Origin: Cinclus cinclus
Taxonomy: Eukaryota; Chordata; Aves; Passeriformes; Cinclidae
Assembly: GCF_963662255.1 (NCBI RefSeq)
Contig: NC_085047.1
Span: 21,142,758-21,206,757, forward strand
Length of the DNA: 64,000 bases
Direction: 5' to 3'
The position numbers and the translations under genes were made by a program. The notes under the pieces are model-generated. The model was not told the DNA's origin and searched no databases. It was given only the letters and a program-made list of their open reading frames with translations. Positions 48,401-57,540 of this stretch are shown here, one piece after another. The stretch's first letter is position 1. Each line of letters opens with the position of its first letter.

Positions 48401-51400
48401 CTAACACACCTATAAAAGGAAATCTGTAAGTTAAAGCTCCCTCACAGAATCATTTTTCTTGCATGCTGGTGCTACTTAAGTATAAAACCAAGCCTACTTA
48501 AACCTTGGAATCAGCTACACACTGCTTGGATCCTGTCAGTCTGCTCTGTGTCTTAACTAACTTGAGCAATTTTAGGATAACCCCACAGACATTCCTTTTC
48601 AGGCAAGTACTAAATCTTAAAAATGCAACTAACAGGAACAGTAGCAAATAAACCATCTCACCTGTATTCTTCACTCGAAAGGCCACAGTTCTGCAGTCTT
48701 GAAAGGGCTAAACGAAAAAATTGGTCTAAAAAACAAATATAAACAAGATCAATGAAAACACTCAGTATTTGCAATACAAAAATATGCATGTCACCCTGAC
48801 CACAATGTTTTTAAACACAGTAGTGCACTGTGCATAAAAACATCAAAGCAAGAACACTTGTAATTTAGTGCCACAGATCAACCAATGATGCCAAAGAAAT
48901 TCAGGTTTATCACAGCTCCTCTCTGAGTTTTTTCTGCCACAAAAGACAAAAGAGCATGAGATTTGTATTTTAAAAAAAATTTGTTACAGTAAATAAGAAC
49001 TGGAAGAATTTCCAAGATGCACATTCTAACAGACTTTGTTTTTTCTTCTACCCACCTTTAGCTGACTCAAGAGGGCTCATACAGCCAGGGACAGTAACAC
49101 TGTTACGAATCTTTGGAGAAGACATCAATCTAGCCTGTGGCACAGCAGGACAGAAGCACCTTTCCAGCCCACTCCTGGTGGGCAGGCTCCTGCTGGACAC
49201 TTAATTTGCCTCAGGGGAGAAATCAACTCATTCCCAAATGTAGTTTTCCTCACTGTAACCCTAGAAGTGCAGGAAAATGCACCATCCCCGTTACCACTGA
49301 TGGAGGGCAAATCGAAAGTTTAAAGCCCAGACTAAGAAGGTACACTGTTAGTGTCAGACACTCCGAAATTTGAAACTTTATAACCCTTTCAAAAAGGGTG
49401 GCTAAGGCCCTTAGGGTGTCGGCCCTGTTTATTTTGGCTTGACCAACACGGGCAGTGGGGTTGCACCAGAAAACCTTTCCACAGGTCTCGCAGCCAGGCA
49501 GTGTCATCTATTCCCCCCTGTGGCACCTTCACTGGCAGGAGCAGCCAGCTCAGTGTCGTGGTCTGGCCCCAAATGGCAAGTAAGTGCCACACAGCCACTT
49601 AGTCTCCACCAACTGATGGGTAGGAGAAGCAGAAAAAGCTAAAATGAGTATGGAAAAGGAAAGAAAAAGGGGAATAAAACCCAAGAAAAACAAGTGATGC
49701 AGAATACAATTGCTCACTACCTACTGACCGATGCCAGATCCCAGGCAGCAACCATCCCCTCCTGTAGAACTCCCCACTAGTTTAAGAACTGAGCCTGTTA
49801 TATGGCATAGAATACCCATTTTCCAGCTGGGGTCAGTTGCCCTGGCAATGCTCCCCTGAGTTTCTTGTGCACCTTGATTTAGAGCAAGCACTACTTAGCA
49901 ACAATTAAAACATCCATGTGTTGTCAACATTCTTCTCATGCTAAATCCCAAACACAGCACTGTACCACCTACTAAGAAGAAAATTAACTCTATTCCAGTC
50001 AAAACCAGGACAGTAAAAGGAAAATTTCCCTGATGTAACTGCCTAAACCTGAGGACTTGTAGGACTTTGGATTCCAACCAACTTAGGTGTGCTGATTGAA
50101 GCCCATCACACTGACTCAGTATTTCCCCTAGCAAAGCACAGCTGAGTATCTTTAGCACTCCAGCCCATATACAAAGAGAAGGAAGTTGAATAAGGTCCAC
50201 TCTTCCTCACTGACATCTTTTTGAAGCTTCTCTACTAAGAGGGGCAACCTCAACCCAGTGTTTCACTTGTTAGAAACAGGAAGGTGTAAGTCAGAGGAAA
50301 TTAACAAAACCATTAACCACTGCTAGACACCCCAAAAGGATTAGCATCAGTGCACAGGAAAGATCATGGCCAAAGATTCAGGTGGCTTTACATTGCCATT
50401 TAGGTATTTCTGACTTAAAATAAGGTACATGGGAAATACAAACCTGCTCTCTTTATTCCATAAGGTAGTTCAAACTTATTGCTCCCTTGGAACTCTGCCA
50501 CTCTGATAAAATCATTAGCGCACAGGAATGGGTATATTTTGTCAACACTGATGAAGGAAAAAAGAAAAGTCTCAAAATCCACATGATGTACCTGCACAAG
50601 CCAGTAAGTCATGCGATTGCTTTGTAAAAAGCTCTCTTTATCCCACTATTACCATTTTTATTATCATCCATTTTTAAAAGAACAAAAAAATTCCATTCTT
50701 ATTGCATTGTCATCTGTTTTTAAAAGAAGAAAAATCACAGGGAAAGCAAACAGATGACAGAAAAGGGGAAGATCTTGTAACAAAAAATATAGGCAAAGAG
50801 TGAGATAAAAAACTTGTTTATTTGTACAATTTATATGGACCATTAAAATTGTGTGACTGAAAGTTTACACCATGAGACCACGTATTTAAAAGAATACATA
50901 ACCCAAGAAGACAGTGATTAACTTCAGGTTTGAAATGTACATAATAGAGCTAGCATGGAAAATTAAGAGTTATTACTGTACACAGCAATTTAATAAGTAA
51001 GAATAGGTTTTGAAGCAAGACATTTTAACTTGACAAGACATTAACTTGAAAATACCATCTCCTGATTCGAGCTGCACTCCTATTCCAAAAATGTGGCACT
51101 ATATGACTGTATTGACATTAGTAAGTTGTTTGAGGCAAGAGGGCTGTATCCATGCAACAGAACAGTATGGAGTTCTCATGTCCACATTACATGCATCTTG
51201 GGTCTTTTATATTCTGGACTAACTCTAGTAGGGTCTCAGCCCTTAGCAGCTGCAGCACATGGGCTGTGCTCTGGCAGTGCATCTTCTGGCTTAAGCAGAT
51301 GTCTGAAAGGATCCCAGTGCTCTCACACCAGGGCCATCCTGGGATGAGAAGCACAATGTGCAGGGATCACAAGGGAGTTTGCCTCAAAAGCACATTCTTC

Positions 51401-54400
51401 CTGCAAACTAGAACACGATGGCATTATACCTTCTAAGTGTCAAGCTAAAAAGAATGGGTCACTTCTTTTGTTAAAAGACAGGAACCACAGAAAAGGGTGT
51501 CTCATAGCCAGGAAGGGACTTTTACTGCCAAGTCCAGCAAAATGAGTGAACAGCAGACAGAAACATGGCATGTGCTACCATGCCCTTGGCTTCACCTTTG
51601 AACTCAGTGTACTAGTTGACTTTGCAATGATCCTGCATATTAGGCCTTAGATTAAAATGTTAACACAGAAGTCTACGGTCATTAAAAAACCTAATGTTAA
51701 TCACAAAAAGCCCCAGTCAGCACATGACTTGTTTGTCCATTAAGAATATTAATAGCTGTTAAGGAAACCTTCTCTTTCAGTTTCCCAAATCGACTATCTC
51801 ACTCTCTAAGCTCTGTGTATTCAGAAGATACTGACAGTAAAAAGGGAAAAAAAAACCCAAAAACAAAACACTATAGCCCACAAACCAAGAAATGGGCCAT
51901 AGCTTAACTAAGCAAGACCAGCTAGACCAGCTAGCACTGAGACATGATGCACTAAATACCTGTATAAAATTTAGTAACTTGCTCAGCTGTTTAAAAGCAG
52001 CTGGTAAGCTCAGACACAATAAATAATTTACCTACTGAGAAAAGATTCTTAGTTCTAGCTCTTCTAGCTCTGGTTCCTTTCCAATAAATAATTCTGTGAG
52101 GTTAGAAATCCTTTCAACCTCCCCAGGTTATTACCAAAGCACACAGACCAGATCTTCAGCTCATGCAAACTGTCACCATAAAGAAGCTACAGAAGTGTTT
52201 TGAGACTGTCCTAGCAGTGCACGTACCTCCTTCTTGCTGTGTACCTCTGAGCCCATTCCTGCCCCTTTGCTGAACACTAAAGCTACCGTGCTGCACCAAA
52301 CACACAGACAGCCTGGGGACATTCCATGAGCAAGGGAAATAGGATCGAGGTAACCAGGAGCTGACCAAAACTCGAAGACTAAAAGTCTGCTTTGAGTGGC
52401 ACAAAGTTCACATGCTTCTATGTGCTTTAAAATCCACAACAGCAGTAAAATTATAGCCACATTTTCTCATATACAAGGAGTACCAGGGGAAAAAAAAAGC
52501 CACAGTGTCTTTGTGCAGAGGTTTAAGACTCCTTCAGCCAGGACTTGGTCTAATCTTTCCAAGCTTTCTCAGGGCACTACTCAACATTTGGTCCACAATG
52601 TGTAAATATCCCAAGTTCTACCTCAATCAGCACAGCCTTTCCTTCCCGTCCCCCTCAATTCCCACAGAAGACTCACCCCAGTAAAGATTCAAATGCTGGT
52701 TTCAGAAGGCAAGTGTCCAGTGCATTCCTCCTCTCCACAGCCGTAGGTGGTAGCCTGCAAAAAAACAATTCCATGTAAATAGCAAGACCAGGAATAGGTA
52801 GCAGAAACACGGTAGGGAAACTTGGACATATCAAATTAGTAAAAGCTGATTACTGAATTAAGATCACACCAAGATTTCATTACTACCTCCCCCGATAGAG
52901 ATGAAACATTATTGCAGCACAATTACTTTTACTAGCAAAGGCTTTTATCTCACACTGCCGCTCCAAGGGGGCTGTGACCTCACTTGGTCAGCAAGTATCA
53001 AAGCAGGCATAATCAAAAGTGAGAACTGAGGCCGACCTCCAGAGAAGTAGGACTCCTGGACTCAATCACCCCTGCAGCCATTCCAGATAGCATCCCCATC
53101 ACTCCTTAGGGAGGAGACAAAGTCTTGTTTGGAGAAGGAAATACAGTACTTTAAGGAAAATTAGATTCTTTGGGGCTAAATCATTCCACTCATAATAAAG
53201 CTAAGACTTACATTTCTAAGCATACTCCCAACCTGGAGATTTAGCCCAATTAATCACAAATATGAAGCCCAGAAGAGAAGGTAAAGTTCAGTGTGAGTAA
53301 TATGTGCCTCTGGATTGCATGAAGAAGGATGAAACCACCACATTAGAATCACAAGCCAAATAGACCATTAAGGTTAACTGATTTTGGTAACCTCAAGTTC
53401 TTATATGAATACTGACACTGAGAAAGCACCCTGTGAAATCTATCAGCTGGCCACCTTGTTGCTTTCCAGCATCAGCCGCACACGACAGCCTTTTGCAGGA
53501 CAGCTTCAGAGAGAAGAGAGGTCCACTTTCAAGTTCTAGCATTAGGTGCTCATTAGTCCCACAAATCTAACTGCAGGAAGTCACAAGCACAAGAGCTGCC
53601 TATACACACACTTGAACACAAGTGGAATACACCTCTGGTTTAGCGAAGTTTTAAGCACTGAAGCTGCCAACAAACTGCGCTAACTTTATTCAGGTATAAC
53701 TCGGAATTGCACAGATTTGAAAATTGTTAGCCAATGTCCTTCCAACAGTTCACTGCTTGTTAGAGACAGTTATTTGAAGTGGCCATAAATATTAAACAAA
53801 CACTGGAAACATAACATGGACAAGTTACTTTCTGACTGACACCTTACCACTGTGTTTATAACAGGAGTAGCCACTGGACCCAACTGTACAACTGAGCAGG
53901 GAGCCTATGGACAAAGGCTACAGATTTGCCTCAATCCCTCCCACCTATCCAAACCCACAAACAACCCCACCACAATAACACTCAACTGCTGAACTTACTG
54001 ATTGTAACTGATTGTAACTCCACTAGTCACATAGGAAGGAGAAGCCCTCACAGAGGAAGTCTGTCCATAAAAGCTAATCCTGCAAAAAGGGAAATGTCAC
54101 AACACTGCGGTTTGCTGTAAACAGAAACCACAACAGAAAGCTATTTTGTATCAATTGTACACCATAAACAAGATAAACACTACTTGAAAAAATTATCACT
54201 GATCTTCATAACACTCTGGTCAGTCCTGGCCACAGCTGTGCAAAGACCAATGGAAACTCAACTTCTTCAATTAAGTGCCTCAAATTTTAGGTCCCAAGCC
54301 ACTTGTCCTGTGAGCCTGGAGACAGTGAAGCCTTACTGCCCTCAAGGGCTGCTGCTGGGCCTCAACAAATTTCATCTTTTCAAAAGGTGCCCCCTGCACC

Positions 54401-54926
54401 TACACTTAGTCCCATGCCTGGAGAAGGCCTCTTCCACATCACTTATCAGACATTTAATGGAACAAACTAACACTAAACCCACATGGGGTGGAGGGAGATG
54501 TGGATACCTTATTTCTGCACTTCATGTAACTCCTCACCTGAACACCTACTTTCATGAACCTCAGAGGGGCTTCCTACCACTGAGGTCCTGATCTCTCCAT
54601 ACAACCAGACTCAAATTAATTCCTAGGTTTGAAAGTGACACACAAGAGCGGGTGACAGGACAGAACAATCATACTGATTCCCTCAGAGTACCAAAAGACC
54701 ACCAAACACACACAGAGTACTAATCACTTATGATGACTACTAGTAAACACTTAACAGAGCAACACAAGAACTCACAGCCGCATCTTCCATACAGCCATAA
54801 GATGTCTGCACTCTAAATAAACAAACCATCACCATACCAGTAGAAGTTATTTCTCCACAGATTTCCATGCAGGATACCATACATAACAGCAGCAGCCAGG
54901 ATAAAAAACAGAAGAATTCGTTTCAT
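35692..54926 (-). CDS. ST3GAL6: Type 2 lactosamine alpha-2,3-sialyltransferase (ST3Gal VI), nine coding exons
   Basis: This Golgi type II membrane enzyme transfers sialic acid in alpha-2,3 linkage to Gal-beta-1,4-GlcNAc, a step used in making sialyl-Lewis X selectin ligands. Exons, from the start: 54926-54838, 52754-52677, 50547-50444, 48725-48662, 42975-42880, 42480-42294, 41228-41091, 37632-37480, 35772-35692. All junctions are GT-AG, phases agree, and the product is 329 residues against about 331 in mammals. A short cytoplasmic tail and transmembrane anchor occupy residues 4-19. Motif L spans about 115-159 with Cys115 and Cys118. Motif S spans about 256-278 with Cys271, the expected disulfide partner. 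Motif III is HYYG at 291-294, and motif VS is His307 to Glu312. N-glycosylation sequons include N129, N181, N287, N295, N308 and N327. Other ST3GAL members were considered; residue-level agreement along the whole length fits ST3GAL6 best. No disabling change was seen. Confidence 0.96.
35773..37479 (-). other. ST3GAL6: ST3GAL6 intron 8
   Basis: This 1.7 kb GT-AG intron contains a (TA)15 microsatellite at 36390-36420. Nothing else was recognised. Confidence 0.85.
36390..36420. repeat. (TA)15 microsatellite
   Basis: This is a perfect TA dinucleotide repeat of 31 bases within ST3GAL6 intron 8, likely polymorphic in length. Confidence 0.95.
37480..37632 (-). CDS. ST3GAL6: ST3GAL6 coding exon 8 (sialylmotifs S and III)
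   Basis: This 153-base exon is phase 0 on both sides, from acceptor TTGTTGTAG| to donor ATGCAG|GTAACT. It encodes residues 253-303. [20 protein letters not shown] is motif S with Cys271, and LHYYGNET contains motif III. Confidence 0.96.
40588..40611 (+). repeat. Poly(G) homopolymer, 24 bases
   Basis: This G24 run on the plus strand lies inside ST3GAL6 intron 7, so the transcript strand carries C24. It opens a GT-rich stretch that continues to about 40,733. Confidence 0.9.
40612..40733 (+). repeat. GT-rich low-complexity tract
   Basis: This tract of about 120 bases is composed almost only of G and T on the plus strand, with repeated GGTTTT, GTTTG and TGTGG-like units. It has a strong strand asymmetry that starts at the adjacent G24 run and ends sharply near 40,733. 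Confidence 0.8.
41091..41228 (-). CDS. ST3GAL6: ST3GAL6 coding exon 7
   Basis: This 138-base exon is phase 0 on both sides, from acceptor CTGTCACAG| to donor AAGGAG|GTTTGC. It encodes residues 207-252 with [13 protein letters not shown] and QIRILDP, as in other ST3GAL6 proteins. The donor has T at +3, like that of exon 3. Confidence 0.94.
41229..42293 (-). other. ST3GAL6: ST3GAL6 intron 6
   Basis: This is a 1.1 kb GT-AG intron. No repeats or genes were recognised. Confidence 0.85.
42294..42480 (-). CDS. ST3GAL6: ST3GAL6 coding exon 6 (end of sialylmotif L)
   Basis: This 187-base exon runs from acceptor CTTTGCAG| to donor AAAATA|GTGGGT. It completes Arg144 and encodes residues 145-206. [14 protein letters not shown] continues motif L, and [10 protein letters not shown] follows. 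The open frame runs on into the intron beyond 42294, but that part does not match the family. Confidence 0.96.
42481..42879 (-). other. ST3GAL6: ST3GAL6 intron 5
   Basis: This 399-base intron separates the two exons that share sialylmotif L. Nothing notable was seen inside. Confidence 0.88.
42880..42975 (-). CDS. ST3GAL6: ST3GAL6 coding exon 5 (start of sialylmotif L)
   Basis: This 96-base exon runs from acceptor TTTCACAG| to donor AATAAG|GTAAAT. It encodes residues 112-143 and two bases of Arg144. It contains [13 protein letters not shown], the CMP-sialic-acid-binding part of motif L, including the cysteine expected to pair with Cys271. Confidence 0.95.
44449..44493. repeat. Alternating purine-pyrimidine tract (TA/CA/TG units)
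   Basis: About 45 bases of imperfect TATA, TACA, CACA and TGTA units. It is simple sequence in ST3GAL6 intron 4 with possible Z-DNA or cruciform character. Confidence 0.7.
48011..48030. repeat. Two-copy 10-bp tandem repeat
   Basis: The unit ATTTAATCTA occurs twice in tandem and is followed directly by AT-rich, partly inverted copies of the same motif (AGATTAATAT). About 50 bases to the right are several CTATC/AACTATC units. Confidence 0.8.
48662..48725 (-). CDS. ST3GAL6: ST3GAL6 coding exon 4
   Basis: This 64-base exon runs from acceptor TTTTTTAG| to donor TACAG|GTGAGA. It encodes Asp91 to Tyr111 with the segment [12 protein letters not shown], then two bases of Ser112. The two neighbouring exons require exactly this phase. 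Confidence 0.9.
48726..50443 (-). other. ST3GAL6: ST3GAL6 intron 3
   Basis: This 1.7 kb intron contains an ERV LTR (49,554-50,012). Next to it, 49,073-49,553 has two overlapping open frames on the minus strand whose products I do not recognise. Confidence 0.85.
49554..50012 (-). mobile_element. Avian endogenous retrovirus LTR, apparently solo
   Basis: About 459 bases match, along most of their length, a widespread avian ERV LTR that I recall. The minus strand starts TGTCCTGGTTTTGACTGG and ends CCACGACA, so it has TG...CA termini. Orientation is inferred from the position of the family's promoter region, and it matches that of ST3GAL6. The TATA region (about 49781-49790) looks degraded. No primer-binding site, polypurine tract, gag or pol was recognised beside it, and the flanks (CTCAG and GTAAA) show no target-site duplication. 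The open frame across its 5' part (to 50200) is non-coding. Confidence 0.82.
50444..50547 (-). CDS. ST3GAL6: ST3GAL6 coding exon 3
   Basis: This 104-base exon runs from acceptor TTCATCAG| to donor GCAG|GTTTGT. It encodes residues 56-90, including YPFLCANDF and [10 protein letters not shown], both typical of the family. The donor lacks the usual purine at +3, but the exon boundary is supported by phase and homology to the next exon. Confidence 0.92.
50548..52676 (-). other. ST3GAL6: ST3GAL6 intron 2
   Basis: This is a 2.1 kb GT-AG intron with no recognisable repeats or genes. Confidence 0.85.
52677..52754 (-). CDS. ST3GAL6: ST3GAL6 coding exon 2 (stem region)
   Basis: This 78-base exon runs from acceptor TTTGCAG| to donor CTGGG|GTGAGT. 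It completes Trp30 and encodes residues 31-55 plus two bases of Gly56. The ending [11 protein letters not shown] matches the stem of ST3GAL6. Confidence 0.92.
52755..54837 (-). other. ST3GAL6: ST3GAL6 intron 1 (between coding exons 1 and 2)
   Basis: This is a 2.1 kb GT-AG intron. The plus-strand open frame at 54184-54591 (135 codons) shows no domain and is taken as chance. Confidence 0.85.
54838..54926 (-). CDS. ST3GAL6: ST3GAL6 coding exon 1 (start codon and membrane anchor)
   Basis: The ATG is at 54926-54924. The acceptor AG lies at 54939-54938, so the exon starts at 54937 with 11 bases of 5' UTR. The donor is CTACTG|GTATGG. It encodes residues 1-29 and two bases of Trp30. The start [20 protein letters not shown] is a short basic tail followed by the membrane anchor. 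An upstream non-coding exon is required and is not identified. Confidence 0.93.
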
Positions 54927-54937
54927 GACTGATAAAT
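54927..54937 (-). other. ST3GAL6: ST3GAL6 5' UTR segment in coding exon 1
   Basis: Eleven bases lie between the acceptor AG and the ATG. The acceptor follows a T-rich tract ending CTTACATTTCAG. This shows that the mRNA begins in an upstream exon. Confidence 0.85.
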
Positions 54938-56384
54938 CTGAAATGTAAGAAAAACAAAACAAGAAACTGAAACACAAGATGAGCTAATGCATCAGCATTT
55001 TCTAAAGCATCAGGAAACCTACAAAAGAAAAGTTATTGTTATTACAGACATTCTCTACCACAAGTCTGACAGGTGATCCCTCCACTTCAGTTTCTCACAC
55101 AAAGACCCAGTGCCAGGAGCTGAATGCTGCTTTACACCTACCATACTCTGCATAGAAACATGGCTTCGCTCTAGGTTGTCTCTGAAGCCATGTGAAAATA
55201 GAACTCTTCTGCCCACTGGCAGACCAAAGAAAGCATCTGGCCTGTATAGGTACCTATGCTTCTCCTGCTTCTTGTGCCACACTATCAGTTTCCATAATTA
55301 CACAGTTAAGCATTGGCACAAATGCAGGAGGCAGACAGGCTGATGCTGATGAAACAGAACAGGGTATAAGCTGCCAAAAATTTCTGTTGGTTTTTAGGAT
55401 CACTGAGTGCTCTTGAAGTCCAGTTTTGACATTTAAAGCTGCACTGAAACTTTCTGCTTATGCCTGCATAATCTTCAGCTCCTGACACAAGCAAAACTTC
55501 ATTGGTCAAACAACAGAAAAATGTTATTTTCACACCCTGCAAAATGAGGATGAAAAATTAGGACCCCATCTGCTGAACTTGTGAAATTATGGAGAAATAT
55601 CAGAGAAAGTGTCCATTTTTCAAACAGAGTTTTCACCCCATTGCAGTCTAGTAAAAGAAAAACAGAGAAAGCTCAGAAACTCACGCATCTGGCAAGACAG
55701 ACTCAAGGAAAATCAAGTCCTGTATTGCCCACATCTTACACAGCGAGAAGCCTTTTCAGTAGCTATAAATGAACTGTTATTGCTTAATCTTGTTAAAATC
55801 CAAAATAGCCAAATAGTCACAAGTTACCATGGAAATTTAGTTAACAGGTACAGCCTTCTAGTATTCCACTTCTCCCCTAACAGTGTCATGATTACTTGAG
55901 TGCAACAAGCCACTACTTCCTTATTGTTTTCCACTTGTATCTTTCACCAGAATTTAATCCTAGAGTTAGAGATGTGGTTTCATAACAGTACCTACCAGTA
56001 AAAAAAAAGCTATGTAAACCAGGTAAAATCTATCAATCTTAAGTATATCCTACAGGCTATCCTGCTCTGTTCTGGAGGAAATACTTCATAGTCTGCAGCT
56101 GTTGCAATTCCAACTTTTCAACTCTTCAAGAAGTAGCACTGCCACTTTACAGCTCCAATTCCCTTGACTCCACTTGAAGGGTCACTGCAAATTTGTCTTG
56201 ACAGTCACTCTCAACTTCTAGAGCAATCTCTAAGTTTCTGCAGTAGTTCAGTAAGAGTTTTCCTCTGAAGAGGAAAACTCACCTACCAGGTTCAACCAAG
56301 TGCCATTAACAGCAACTGGCTCATAATCTCTTATAATAATTATAATAAATGTGCCATGACAACACACATACAGGACAAGTGAGG

Positions 56385-57540
56385 GATCAGGCCCAGCAGC
56401 GTGAGTTTATGAAAGGCAGGTCTGGCTTGACCAACCTGATCTCCTTGTATGACAGGGTAACAGGGCGCAGAAGATGAGGGAAAGGCTGTGTATGCTGTGT
56501 ACAGCGTCCCTCATAAAGCCTTAGACAGATTTCCCCACAGCATTCTGGAGAAACTGGCTGCTCATGGTTTGGATGGGTGTGCTCTCCACTGGGTAAAAAG
56601 CTGGCTGAGCCCAAAAACAGGTGGGGAACATAGTTACATCCAACTGGCAGCCAGTCCGCAGTGAGGTTCCCCAGGCTCAGTCCTGTTTAACATTCTTAAA
56701 GAAAAGATATGGTCTGGACAAGGGGATCAAGTGCACCCTGTCAGTTTGCAAGTAACACCAAGTTGAGTGGGAGTGTTGATCTGCTGGACTGCAGGAAGGC
56801 TCTACAGAAAGATCTGGATAGGCTAGATCAATGTACCAGGGCCAACTGGAAGAGGTTCAACAAGGCCAAGTCGAACTCCTCTGTCTGGGTCACAACAACC
56901 TCAAGCAGCATCACAGGCTGGGGGAAGAGTGGCTGAAAAGCTGCCTGGAAGAAAAGAACCTGAGAGTGCTGGTCAACATTTGCTGAGCACAAACCAGTGT
57001 GTGCCACATGGCCAAGAAGGCCAACGACACCCTGGTCTGAATCAGCAAGAGTGCAGCCAGTGAGATTAGGGAAGAGGTCACTCACTCCTCTGTTCTCAGG
57101 AGTGGTGAGGCTGCCCCTTGAACCCTGTGCTCAGTTCTGAGCCCCTGACTACGAGAGACGGAGGTGCCAGAGCAAGTCTGGAGAAGGGCAAAAACTGGTG
57201 AAGTGTCTGGAGAAGCAGCAGCTCAGTGGGGACCTTATCACTCTCTACACCAACTGAAATGAATTTGTAAGAAGAAGGGGGTCAGACTCTTCTCCAGACA
57301 ACAAGTGACAGGACAAGTGGAAACAGCCTCAAGTTGCACCAGTGGACATTTAAATTAGGTATTATTGAAGGGGGTTGACATGCACTGAAGTCTACCCAGG
57401 GAAGTGGTTGAGTGACCATTTCTGAAGGCATTTAAAAGACGTCTAGATGTAACCCCTGGGGACATGTTTGAGGGGTGGATCTGGCAGTGCACGGCTCAGT
57501 GGTTGGACTCCATGATCTTTTCCAACCTAAGTGATGCTAT
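56385..57540 (+). mobile_element. CR1 LINE, 5'-truncated and decayed (C-terminal RT region and 3' end)
   Basis: The sequence follows the avian CR1 ORF2 reverse-transcriptase C-terminal region and 3' UTR in order. Landmarks include 'gtctggcttgaccaacctg', 'ctggagaaactggctgctc', 'gttcaacaaggccaagt', 'ggccaagaaggccaac' and the terminal 'gatcttttccaaccta'. Small deletions, frameshifts and stops break it into short open pieces (for example 56387-56614 and 56709-56936), so no functional reverse transcriptase is encoded. It lies opposite in orientation to ST3GAL6, in its 5' intronic region. The left boundary is approximate. Confidence 0.92.

Larger units (their letters stand above)
42976..48661 (-). 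other. ST3GAL6: ST3GAL6 intron 4
   Basis: This is the largest fully contained intron of the gene, at 5.7 kb and AT-rich. It holds an alternating purine-pyrimidine tract near 44,449-44,493 and short tandem units near 48,011-48,095. No gene or mobile element was recognised. Confidence 0.85.

Noticed and set aside
49895..50200. 101-codon minus-strand open frame over the LTR
   Set aside because: It crosses the LTR edge into unrelated intron sequence. The hydrophobic stretch comes from the LTR's 5' part, which is non-coding.
56387..57085. Several short open frames that might be a gene
   Set aside because: They are fragments of a decayed CR1 reverse-transcriptase region and its complementary strand, broken by deletions and stops.
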